From Bacteroidota bacterium (GTDB taxonomy: Bacteria; Bacteroidota; Bacteroidia; AKYH767-A; OLB10), in NCBI GenBank assembly GCA_019136655.1, contig JAGVTU010000018.1, positions 119,763 through 183,762 of the forward strand: a DNA stretch of 64,000 nucleotides, written 5' to 3'. Of this stretch, positions 9,606 to 17,488 are shown piece after piece (positions within the stretch are counted from its first letter, which is position 1; every line of letters starts with the position of its first letter). The notes beneath the pieces are model-generated. The model made no database searches, was not told where the DNA came from, and saw only the letters and a program-made list of their open reading frames with translations. The translations under genes were made by a program, and so were the position numbers.

Positions 9606-10003
9606 TTTACATGACAGGTTGAGCCGAATAAATAGCGGTTACGTGCAACAATGCGATAAATCTTATTGCGTAAAAACGAAGGAATGACTTTAGCTATGAT
9701 AAAAATTCTGCGCCAGCCACCTGTTGCCACCAGTGATTCAATTACTGCATCACTTTCAGTGTAAATTTTATCCTGATGATAAAAAATTACTGAGTTAAAT
9801 GTTTCGGCAGAAGTATTCTCTTGTATGTTGTTGGAATTATTTTGGTTGCTGTAACTAACTAATTTAATCCTGCGTTGTTTGTCAAGAGTATGCAAAATAG
9901 AAGTGCATCGCTGACAAAAGGAACAATCACCGTCAAATACCAGAGTGTTGTTTTCCGGCTTGTTATTCTTAAATATCGTTTTTGAGAAGTTGTTCAAAAC
10001 CAT
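9602..10003 (-). CDS. DCC-family thiol-disulfide oxidoreductase-like protein (DUF393)
   Basis: About 133 residues from the ATG at 10003. The motif FDGDCSFCQRC near the N-terminus and the spacing to a C-terminal YRLFAR-like RIVARNRYLFG segment identify the DCC (DUF393) family, named for its Asp-Cys-Cys motif. Members are thioredoxin-like, and their substrates are unknown. A longer frame starts at 10039, but a TAATTTTG promoter box (10019-10026) lies inside the extension, so 10003 is preferred. It is first in the operon with the NMO and DUF4442 genes. Confidence 0.82.
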   Translation of the reverse strand: MVLNNFSKTIFKNNKPENNTLVFDGDCSFCQRCTSILHTLDKQRRIKLVSYSNQNNSNNIQENTSAETFNSVIFYHQDKIYTESDAVIESLVATGGWRRIFIIAKVIPSFLRNKIYRIVARNRYLFGSTCHVK

Positions 10004-10018
10004 TATCTTTTCAATATG

Positions 10019-10026
10019 CAAAATTA
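10019..10026 (-). promoter_or_regulatory. -7 box TAATTTTG for the DCC/NMO/DUF4442 operon
   Basis: Minus-strand TAnnTTTG match ending 15 bases before the ATG at 10003. It decides the start of the first gene, because the alternative ATG at 10039 lies upstream of it. Confidence 0.5.
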
Positions 10027-10084
10027 TCAATTGTTTCATTCGATTTAGTATTTTTAGCGTGTGTAAAAAAAGATTTTAAAAGAT

Positions 10085-11854
10085 ATGGATGTAACGCGAC
10101 TTATAGATTTGTTTCCTTACCAGTTAGAGAAATTTCCCAAAGCAGATGCTCTTGCTGGTAAAGAAAATGGTGTCTGGAAAAAATACAGTACAGCAGAAGT
10201 ATTGGATATTGTCAACAACCTGAGTTATGGTTTATTGAACGCAGGAATTAAACCCGGAGATAAAATCGGTATTATTTCCAATAACCGCCCTGAATGGAAT
10301 TTTGTTGATCATGCCTGTCTGCAAATTGCAGTGGCCGATGTTCCGTTATATCCTACTATCAGCGAACATGACCTTAAATTCACACTGCATCAATCCGCAG
10401 TACGTTATATGTTTGTGTCTGATAAAGTGATTTATGATAAAGTAGATGCACTAAAAGCAGAACTCCCAAATCTTGAAAAAATTTATACATTCAATAGAGT
10501 AGAAGGTGTTGCACACTGGACTGAACTTACCGAGGCAGGAAAGAAATCTCCGCTTTCAGAAAGAGTTCAAGAAATACGCAGTACCATAAATCCTTCTGAC
10601 TTGGCAACTATCATTTATACGTCAGGCACTACCGGTAATCCAAAGGGTGTGATGTTGTCGCACAACAATCTGGTGAGTAATTTCAAAGCATGTGAAGTGT
10701 TGTGTCCGTTTAATGAGAGTTGGAAAGCATTGAGTTTTCTGCCGCTTAACCATGTGTATGAGCGTATGTTGTCTTATCTGTATGTGTACTATGGTGTTTC
10801 AATTTACTATGCAGAGAGTCTGGATACTATTGCAGATAATTTGAAGGATGTTAAACCTGAAATATTTGTCACGGTGCCTCGCCTTCTTGAAAAAGTATAT
10901 GATAAAATTGTATCTAAAGGAGCTGAACTTTCAGGAATAAAGAAAGCATTGTTTTATTGGGCTTTGAATCTTGGATTGCGTTATGAATTGCATGGTGCCA
11001 ATGGCTGGTGGTATGAGTTTCAGCTTAAAATTGCGAATAAACTTATCTTCAGCAAATGGCGCGAAGCATTGGGCAATAACATAGTTGCAATTGCATCCGG
11101 AGGTGCTGCATTGCAGCCAAGGCTTGCAAGAGTATTTCATGCTGCACGCATTCCTGTCCTCGAAGGGTATGGACTTACTGAAACAAGTCCTGTTATTTCA
11201 GTAAATAATTTTCAGCCAAATTGTATAAAGTTTGGGACGGTAGGCACGGTGATTGACAAAGTGGAAGTGAAGATTGCCGAAGATGGAGAGATATTATGCA
11301 AAGGTCCTAATGTGATGTTGGGATATTATCAAAATCAGGAGCAGACGGACGAGTTGTTAGATGCTGATGGATGGTTTCATACAGGTGATATCGGAATTAT
11401 TGAAGATGGAAAATTCTTAAAAATTACCGACCGAAAAAAAGAAATTTTTAAAACTTCAGGAGGGAAGTATATCGTTCCTCAGATGATTGAAAACAAACTG
11501 AAGGAATCACGTTTTATAGAGCAGGCAATGGTGATTGGAGAAAATCAGAAATTCGCTTCAGCATTTATAGTTCCTAATTTTTCATTTATACGCGACTGGG
11601 CCAACCGCAAAAATCTGAAACTGGATACCAATGAAGACATTGCTGCCAATCCTGAAGTAAAAAAACGTATTGCTGAAGAAGTAAATGAAATAAATAAAAC
11701 ACTTGGACATTTTGAAACCATCAAACGTTTTGAATTGCTAAGCAGAGAATTCAGCATTGAAAAAAATGAAATGACACCTAAACTTAGTCTGCGTAGAAAA
11801 ATTATTCTCGAAAATTTTAAGGAGCAGTACAATCGTATTTACTCTTTTGACTAA
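10085..11854 (+). CDS. long-chain fatty acid-CoA ligase (AMP-forming)
   Basis: A 589-residue ANL-superfamily adenylate-forming enzyme that activates fatty acids to acyl-CoA via an acyl-AMP. Motifs: P-loop YTSGTTGNPKG (178-188), GYGLTETSP (~360), GWFHTGDIG (~428), and the hinge KITDRKKEIFKTSGGKYI with the catalytic Lys. Length and the FKTSGGKYI hinge fit the FadD15/LACS type of long-chain ligases. No membrane segment is needed; these enzymes are peripheral. It is followed after 8 bases by an alpha/beta hydrolase, probably co-transcribed. A poor TATTTTTA box lies near 10050. Confidence 0.93.
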   Translation: MDVTRLIDLFPYQLEKFPKADALAGKENGVWKKYSTAEVLDIVNNLSYGLLNAGIKPGDKIGIISNNRPEWNFVDHACLQIAVADVPLYPTISEHDLKFTLHQSAVRYMFVSDKVIYDKVDALKAELPNLEKIYTFNRVEGVAHWTELTEAGKKSPLSERVQEIRSTINPSDLATIIYTSGTTGNPKGVMLSHNNLVSNFKACEVLCPFNESWKALSFLPLNHVYERMLSYLYVYYGVSIYYAESLDTIADNLKDVKPEIFVTVPRLLEKVYDKIVSKGAELSGIKKALFYWALNLGLRYELHGANGWWYEFQLKIANKLIFSKWREALGNNIVAIASGGAALQPRLARVFHAARIPVLEGYGLTETSPVISVNNFQPNCIKFGTVGTVIDKVEVKIAEDGEILCKGPNVMLGYYQNQEQTDELLDADGWFHTGDIGIIEDGKFLKITDRKKEIFKTSGGKYIVPQMIENKLKESRFIEQAMVIGENQKFASAFIVPNFSFIRDWANRKNLKLDTNEDIAANPEVKKRIAEEVNEINKTLGHFETIKRFELLSREFSIEKNEMTPKLSLRRKIILENFKEQYNRIYSFD

Positions 11855-11862
11855 ATCGGTTT

Positions 11863-12702
11863 ATGATTTACAGAAAAACGAAACAGGGAGATTTAACAAC
11901 ACGTCAGCTGTTGTTGTCAGGCAACAAAGTGGTTTCATACACCGATAGTGAACAGGGTGACTTTACACTGTTGTTTATTCATGGTTTTCCTTTCAATAAA
12001 GATTTTTGGCAGCCTCAGCTTTCTTTTTTCTCTTCTATTTGCAGAGTAGTAGCCTATGATGTAAGAGGCTATGGAAGCAGTTCGAAAGTTGCTGATAATT
12101 TTACAGTTGATGATTTGGGAGATGACCTTGTAAGCCTGATAACTACATTGCAACTGAATCGTGTTGTGCTATGCGGGTTATCAATGGGAGGTTATATCGC
12201 TCTGAATGTAATTAGCCGTTATCCCCAACTTGTTTCAGGAATCATACTCTGCGATACACAATGTACTGCTGATACAGATGAAATGCGTGAGAAAAGATTT
12301 CATGCAATAGATTTGATACGGAAAGGAGGGAAGGATGCCTACATAAATACTTCTCTGAAAAATTTATTTGCTCCACAATCCTTCAGCACACATCCTCAGT
12401 CGGTAGAATATATTCACAGTATCATGAACAAGGCAGATGCTGAAATCATTTGTAATACCCTCAAAGCACTTGCCGAACGACATGAAACGTGTTCTTCTCT
12501 TGCAACGATACAAGTTCCTGCACTGATTATTTGCGGAGTTGAAGATGCAGTGACTCCTGTGGCTAAAGCAGAAAATATGCACCGGCAAATTTCCGGAAGT
12601 AGTTTAATGTTAATACCGGATGCAGGCCATGTTACCAATCATGAGGAGACAGAAACTTTTAACAATAGTGTTTCAGAGTTTCTGTCGAAAAATTTCAATT
12701 AA
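11863..12702 (+). CDS. alpha/beta hydrolase
   Basis: A 279-residue alpha/beta hydrolase-fold protein resembling 3-oxoadipate enol-lactonases and esterases. The oxyanion-hole motif is HGFP (40-43), the nucleophile is Ser107 in GLSMGG, and the triad is completed by Asp228 (GVEDAVTP) and His256 (PDAGH). There is no signal peptide, so it is cytosolic. The substrate cannot be read from the sequence. Its position 8 bases after the acyl-CoA ligase suggests co-transcription and possibly ester or lactone hydrolysis in the same pathway, which is inference. It is convergent with the next gene. Confidence 0.9.
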   Translation: MIYRKTKQGDLTTRQLLLSGNKVVSYTDSEQGDFTLLFIHGFPFNKDFWQPQLSFFSSICRVVAYDVRGYGSSSKVADNFTVDDLGDDLVSLITTLQLNRVVLCGLSMGGYIALNVISRYPQLVSGIILCDTQCTADTDEMREKRFHAIDLIRKGGKDAYINTSLKNLFAPQSFSTHPQSVEYIHSIMNKADAEIICNTLKALAERHETCSSLATIQVPALIICGVEDAVTPVAKAENMHRQISGSSLMLIPDAGHVTNHEETETFNNSVSEFLSKNFN

Positions 12703-12732
12703 AAATACTTTCAGAAAAATTCAGAGAAAAAA

Positions 12733-13992
12733 TCAGGTTTTCTGTTTTTTCTTCTTTGCAGCAGGAAACAAAACATTGTTAAGTATAAGGCGATATCCAG
12801 GGCTGTTGGGGTGAAGATTTAAATCTGTGGGAGGGTCGCCAACCAAGTGCTGGTAATCTTCAGGATCATGTCCTCCGTAAAATGTCCAGGTACCTTTGCC
12901 AAAATCACCATGAATATATTTTGCTTCGTTGGCGGCTTTGTTTTCACCCATAATCACCACATCCGGCTTAATCACGTTTTTGTTGAATGCAGTTGTCTGC
13001 CCCATAAATCCTTTTATCACCTGCATGTGATTCTGACAAAGCATTGTTGGAACCGGATCCCACTTAGCCGAAAAATCAAACAGTGTAAACACATCTTCAT
13101 CGCGCGGAACTCTTCGCGTTGTGGTAACATCAATATTCGAATAACGATATTCGAGAGGATTGGTGCTCAGTTTATAATCGCGAAAGGCAAATGTTTTTGC
13201 AAAGTCAAGATTTGAGTTGTATCCGGGAGTGGTACCATCACCATCATACATGCTTTCGCAAATATCCAGTCCTTCAGCAGAGAGTGCAATGTCGTAAGTA
13301 TCGGTTCCTGAGCACATGGTAAACAAAAATCCTCCTCCGGCCACAAATTCTTTGATGCTTTTGGCTACAGCAAGTTTCATCTGCGATACTTTGGCAAAAC
13401 CTAATTTATGTGCCATACTTTCCATGCTGCGTTGTTGCTCCTGATACCAGGGAGCATTGCGGTACATGCTGTAAAACTTTCCATATTGTCCGGTAAAGTC
13501 TTCATGGTGCAGGTGTAGCCAGTCATACATATTTAGTTTCCCCTGCACTATTTCTTCGTCATAAATTATATCGTAAGGAATTTCTGCATATGTCAATGCC
13601 AGTGTAACGGCATCATCCCAGGGTCGTTTGTCTTTAGGCGAATACACGCATATTTTTGGAACTTTTTCAAGTTTTACCACATCCTCATTTACCTGCGGAT
13701 CCAGAATTTCATTTACTATCTGTCCGGCCTGTGCCTCCGACACAACAGTATAACTCACTCCGCGAATTTTCATTTCAGATTCGAAACGCTGGCTTTGTGG
13801 AAACATAAAACTTCCACCGCGATAGTTGAGCAACCAGTTGATTTCTATTCCACCCTGCAACACCCAATAGGCAATGCCATAAGCCTTCAGATGATTGGTT
13901 TGTGTATCATCCATCGGTATAAGTATTTGTGCCGAAAATGCAGGACGATGCATGAGCAGCACAAGCAGTAATAAAGAAATAATGCGTTTCAT
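12733..13992 (-). CDS. exported protein of unknown function (phylum-specific)
   Basis: A 419-residue protein with a signal peptide (1-20, ending AFSAQ). Trp, Tyr and His are conserved-looking throughout (YDWLHLHHEDFTGQYGKFY, GTWTFYGGHDPEDYQH). GGGFLFTMCSGTDTYD resembles a ThuA/class I glutamine amidotransferase-like core with a Cys, and a His-Asp pair follows later, so a flavodoxin-like fold is possible. Relatives in databases are, as I recall, sometimes named asparagine synthetase B; nothing here supports that reaction. It lies 21 bases downstream of an M1 peptidase gene and is probably in the same operon. It ends in a Lys-rich tail. Confidence 0.7.
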   Translation of the reverse strand: MKRIISLLLLVLLMHRPAFSAQILIPMDDTQTNHLKAYGIAYWVLQGGIEINWLLNYRGGSFMFPQSQRFESEMKIRGVSYTVVSEAQAGQIVNEILDPQVNEDVVKLEKVPKICVYSPKDKRPWDDAVTLALTYAEIPYDIIYDEEIVQGKLNMYDWLHLHHEDFTGQYGKFYSMYRNAPWYQEQQRSMESMAHKLGFAKVSQMKLAVAKSIKEFVAGGGFLFTMCSGTDTYDIALSAEGLDICESMYDGDGTTPGYNSNLDFAKTFAFRDYKLSTNPLEYRYSNIDVTTTRRVPRDEDVFTLFDFSAKWDPVPTMLCQNHMQVIKGFMGQTTAFNKNVIKPDVVIMGENKAANEAKYIHGDFGKGTWTFYGGHDPEDYQHLVGDPPTDLNLHPNSPGYRLILNNVLFPAAKKKKQKT

Positions 13993-14013
13993 TTTTTTGT
14001 TTTTAATTAAACG

Positions 14014-15918
14014 TTATTCAATGATTACAGGTTTACTTTCACGTTTTCCATCAGCATACCACGAAACAAAGTAAATTCCTTTTGCCCAGTTGTTCACGTT
14101 GATATTTTTTATTTTTTCTTTCACTGCATCTTCTTTCACAAGAATTTTACCCGCAGCATCTGAAATTACTAACTGTCCTGACGTCTGATTTAGTATTTCA
14201 ATCTTAAGTTTATCTTTTACGGGGTTTGGGTAAATATCAAACGAAGTTGTTGGATGTGACAGTGAAGGAATACCCAAACTTACCTGATTGTTGGCAGAGA
14301 GTATCCATAAATCAGGGTCAAACTCAACTGTTGCCACCGGCCATGGGATTGTCGCAGTAAACAGCTGACCCGAGAAAGTATGGTTAAACACCAGTGTTGT
14401 ATCGTGACCTGCACCACTGAACTTTACAGGAACCGGCATTTCAAAGAATGTAACAGATGGGTCAGAGGTGGTTTGGTTAATCTGAACATATACCTGCTGA
14501 TTACTTTGCGACCAGTTCACCTGATAGGAGGGATACCCCTGTTTGTAGTACCACTGGTCGAAAAATACGTTGAGGTTTTGTCCGCTGGTTGTCTGCAAAT
14601 GTTGAATCAAATCAGGTGTTTTGGCGTAGCCATATTTCAGTGCAGGATCGTTGAGGTAATTTCTCAGCGCCTGAAAAAATACAGCATCACCAAGTTTCCA
14701 TCGTAGCATGTGCAGTAAGTAACTGCCTTTGTTATATGATAGTCTTCCGTTGAAAATACGGCTCACATCTGTAGTGTCCGTACACTTTACGGAACCATCC
14801 GGTTGTGATGTGATATGACTGATTTTTTGTTCTTTCCAAGTGTACCATTGTGCAGGGAAATGGTGCTCTTTGGTTAATCCTTCAAAGTAGGTAGCAAATC
14901 CTTCGTTCAGCCAGATATCTTCCCAACTGCCGCAAGTTACCAAATCGCCAAACCACTGATGGGCACATTCATGAGCCATTAGCCCCTGACCAAAGTTCAC
15001 CATAAAACTCATAGTTTGATGTTCCATGCCACCACCCCAGTTAAACTGTGCATGTCCGTACTTTTCATTTTTAAACGGATATTCTATCGTAAGGCTGTCG
15101 TACAACTGAATGATGGGAATAATCTGTGGCGTTTGTGACTGTGCTGTTGCCAGATCTTCAGGGTAAACATAGTTAAGCACTTGCAAACTGTCGCCTCCTG
15201 CCAAAGGAACATAATCAGAATACTCAGCATAATTTGTTACAGCTATTGCCACCAAATAGGATGAAATAGGATAATTACTTTTCCAGTGAACAATTTTCTC
15301 GCTGCCATTAAAAACCTCATTCATCAGTTTTCCGTTTGATGCCACACGATACGCAGTATCTGTCGTAACGTACACATCAATGCTGTCAGCTTTATCGGTA
15401 TTTAAACTCTTACATGGCCACCAGTCACTCGAATAAAAAGGTTCTGATAAAGTCCATAATACAGGAGTACCGTTATGTGTACTGGTATTAAACGAACCAA
15501 ATCCTCCGCCCGGTGGCATTCCCTGATAAACAATTTCAACACTCTCGAGTGTTCCCACAGGCAGAGTAGTTGGCAGCATTACTGTTAAAATATCATTGGC
15601 ATGCGAAAAGTTAACTGTTGCTGAATGATATATTACCGAGTCAACTGTAAGTGCTGAAGCTAAATCAAACTCTAATTGACTTAAGTTGCTTTTTGCTTCA
15701 AAAAAAGTCATCACACTTCCTGAAATATAATGTTGAGCAGGATCAATCTGCCATTGGAAACGATGATATTTCACATCATAATTACTTCCTGTGGTAAGCA
15801 TGCGCTGTGGAACATTCAGAAAAGCTGACGCTGAAGCACTGCGTTTACATTCCTGATGTTGTGCATTTGTTTTTACGAAACAAAAAACAGCCAATAAGAA
15901 CAATGCTGTTTTTTTCAT
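14014..15918 (-). CDS. secreted M1-family zinc metallopeptidase with T9SS sorting domain
   Basis: A 634-residue gluzincin aminopeptidase-like protein. A signal peptide (~1-19) is followed by the M1 N-terminal beta domain, then the zinc site HECAHQWFGD (~313) with the third ligand Glu 18 residues later in LNEGFATYFE (~336). The substrate-binding motif, usually GxMEN, reads GGMEH (~297), with His in place of Asn. The C-terminus (from ~560, DIYPNPVKDKLKIEIL to KPVIIE) is a type A T9SS sorting domain, so the protein is probably exported through T9SS and surface-anchored. It likely digests peptides outside the cell. It lies 11 bases downstream of the SCO gene. Confidence 0.93.
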   Translation of the reverse strand: MKKTALFLLAVFCFVKTNAQHQECKRSASASAFLNVPQRMLTTGSNYDVKYHRFQWQIDPAQHYISGSVMTFFEAKSNLSQLEFDLASALTVDSVIYHSATVNFSHANDILTVMLPTTLPVGTLESVEIVYQGMPPGGGFGSFNTSTHNGTPVLWTLSEPFYSSDWWPCKSLNTDKADSIDVYVTTDTAYRVASNGKLMNEVFNGSEKIVHWKSNYPISSYLVAIAVTNYAEYSDYVPLAGGDSLQVLNYVYPEDLATAQSQTPQIIPIIQLYDSLTIEYPFKNEKYGHAQFNWGGGMEHQTMSFMVNFGQGLMAHECAHQWFGDLVTCGSWEDIWLNEGFATYFEGLTKEHHFPAQWYTWKEQKISHITSQPDGSVKCTDTTDVSRIFNGRLSYNKGSYLLHMLRWKLGDAVFFQALRNYLNDPALKYGYAKTPDLIQHLQTTSGQNLNVFFDQWYYKQGYPSYQVNWSQSNQQVYVQINQTTSDPSVTFFEMPVPVKFSGAGHDTTLVFNHTFSGQLFTATIPWPVATVEFDPDLWILSANNQVSLGIPSLSHPTTSFDIYPNPVKDKLKIEILNQTSGQLVISDAAGKILVKEDAVKEKIKNINVNNWAKGIYFVSWYADGKRESKPVIIE

Positions 15919-15929
15919 TGCTATAGAAT

Positions 15930-16586
15930 TTATTTTTTCTCTTGCAATAATAAATCAATATCTGTTAACAGACGATTTACATCGGTAGAATCGGTGCCGT
16001 CATAATATCCTCTGATTCGTTTATCCTTATCTACAAGTGCAAAATTTTGTGTATGAATAAAGTCATCAGGGCCACCATCGCCCTTTGAAGCAATTGAAAG
16101 ATATGAAGTGCGTGCTAAGTCATAAATATGCTTTTTATCACCCGTAACAAAAAACCATTTTCCCGATACGGCATGGTGCATGTCTGCATATTCTTTCAGC
16201 ACTGCAGGAGTATCGTACTCCGGATTTACTGTATGTGAAATGAGCAATACTTCAGGGTTAGAGGCATATTTCGCTGCTACACGCTCCATCTGCGTTGACA
16301 TTACCGGACAAATACTTCTGCATGTGGTGAAGAAAAAATCAGCCACATAAATTTTTCCATCAAAGGTGTGGTTGGTAACTGTATCTCCATTTTGATCAAT
16401 CAAACTGAAAGGCTGCACATGATGTGAAGCTTTTGTCTCCTCATTGGTAGGTCCATAAATGGGCAATGTGCGCAGAGGGCCGTCATTGCACGATGACCAT
16501 AACAGTGCAAGTCCAAGAATAAACAATATGATTACCCACTCAAAGAGTGGAACAGCAATAATTCGTTTACAAGAAATACACGTCAT
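15930..16586 (-). CDS. SCO1/SenC-family copper chaperone-like protein
   Basis: A 218-residue membrane-anchored thioredoxin-fold protein. One N-terminal helix (~14-32) precedes the periplasmic domain. The copper-binding CxxxCP motif is at Cys89 and Cys93 (TTCRSICPVM), and the matching His is His178 (FIHTQNF); this is the full SCO ligand set. SCO proteins load copper or reduce cysteines at the CuA site of cytochrome c oxidase. No oxidase genes are in the window. Its ATG overlaps the stop of the YHS lipoprotein by 4 bases, so the two are coupled. Confidence 0.93.
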   Translation of the reverse strand: MTCISCKRIIAVPLFEWVIILFILGLALLWSSCNDGPLRTLPIYGPTNEETKASHHVQPFSLIDQNGDTVTNHTFDGKIYVADFFFTTCRSICPVMSTQMERVAAKYASNPEVLLISHTVNPEYDTPAVLKEYADMHHAVSGKWFFVTGDKKHIYDLARTSYLSIASKGDGGPDDFIHTQNFALVDKDKRIRGYYDGTDSTDVNRLLTDIDLLLQEKK

Positions 16587-16861
16587 TTATCTGATAAATA
16601 TGCGGAAGGGTCTTTTAAAAAATCAACTTTGCAGGATGCTCCACAGAATGCATAAATTTTACCATCTACCATTGCCGTATCGGCATACTCTTCTTTAACC
16701 GACATCATGCATACCGGATCAATGTCTGATGCCAAAACAATTTGCGGCTTTTCAGTTTCAGCTTTTTGTTCAAGTGCAGGTGCTGTCAGCACTTCAGGCT
16801 CTTTTGGTTTATTCTGGCATGCTGCAACCACAAATACTAAAGGAATAATTAATTTTCTCAT
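16583..16861 (-). CDS. YHS-domain lipoprotein
   Basis: 92 residues from the ATG at 16861. Lipobox VAAC (Cys15) follows a typical short signal, so this is a lipoprotein. A Pro/Glu-rich linker precedes a YHS domain: DPVCMMSV (Cys51, Met52, Met53) and YAFCGASCKVDFLKDPSAYL (Cys73, Cys77). YHS domains are small metal-binding modules found in copper and mercury transporters and chaperones. A longer frame to 16897 adds 12 residues before the signal and is unlikely. Direct coupling to SCO suggests extracytoplasmic copper handling, possibly donation to SCO; that partnership is inference. Confidence 0.88.
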   Translation of the reverse strand: MRKLIIPLVFVVAACQNKPKEPEVLTAPALEQKAETEKPQIVLASDIDPVCMMSVKEEYADTAMVDGKIYAFCGASCKVDFLKDPSAYLSDK

Positions 16862-16992
16862 TATTTCATTTTTACTGCGTAAAAGTAGGTAATACATACT
16901 ATACTTTTACTGATTTATGTCGTATTTTTAACAGCCGATTCTCATTTCATTATAAGTGAACAACTAATATAGTTTTTGTAATATATCAACGT

Positions 16993-17487
16993 ATGAAACT
17001 TAATAATCTTTTCATCCTCGGATTATTTTTATTTACAACGGGCAATGTATTTGCCCAGGAAAAATTTGAAGTATATCATCCGGATGCTGATGCACGACAA
17101 CAGGTGGACAAAGCAATTGTTAAAGCTACAGCAGAACATAAAAATGTTTTTCTGTTTATAGGAGGAAACTGGTGCGGATGGTGCCGTAAATTTTATAAGT
17201 TCAGCAGAGAAGATTTTCAGATTGACTCTTTGATGAATGCTGATTTTATTGTTGAACACATCAATTTCAGCAAGGAAAACCGCAATTTGGCATTAATGCA
17301 GGAACTGGATTTTCCGCAGCGGTTTGGGTTTCCGGTGTTTGTAATACTGGATGAAAAAGGGAAAAGAATTCATACCCAAAATACAGGTTACCTCGAAGAA
17401 GGTGAGGGCTACAGCAAGAAAAAGGTAATGGAGTTTTTACAACAGTGGAGTCCGGCTGCTTTGGAACCCACTCAATACGAAAAGTAA
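16993..17487 (+). CDS. exported thioredoxin-family protein
   Basis: A 164-residue protein with a signal peptide (1-22, ending VFAQ). Its thioredoxin fold carries the redox motif NWCGWCRKF (Cys61, Cys64) and a cis-Pro in FGFPVFVIL (~115). This matches the thioredoxin_7/DUF255-like periplasmic group, likely a disulfide reductase or isomerase. It is divergent from the SCO/YHS couplet, which fits a shared role in keeping copper-site cysteines reduced (inference). Only one base separates its stop from the convergent lytic transglycosylase gene. The upstream gap (16898-16992) has only an imperfect promoter-like TAGTTTTTG. Confidence 0.88.
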   Translation: MKLNNLFILGLFLFTTGNVFAQEKFEVYHPDADARQQVDKAIVKATAEHKNVFLFIGGNWCGWCRKFYKFSREDFQIDSLMNADFIVEHINFSKENRNLALMQELDFPQRFGFPVFVILDEKGKRIHTQNTGYLEEGEGYSKKKVMEFLQQWSPAALEPTQYEK

Positions 17488-17488
17488 A

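Noticed and set aside
12733..13992. Asparagine synthetase B
   Set aside because: A signal peptide is present and there is no N-terminal Cys nucleophile domain plus ATP-pyrophosphatase motif (SGGxDS).
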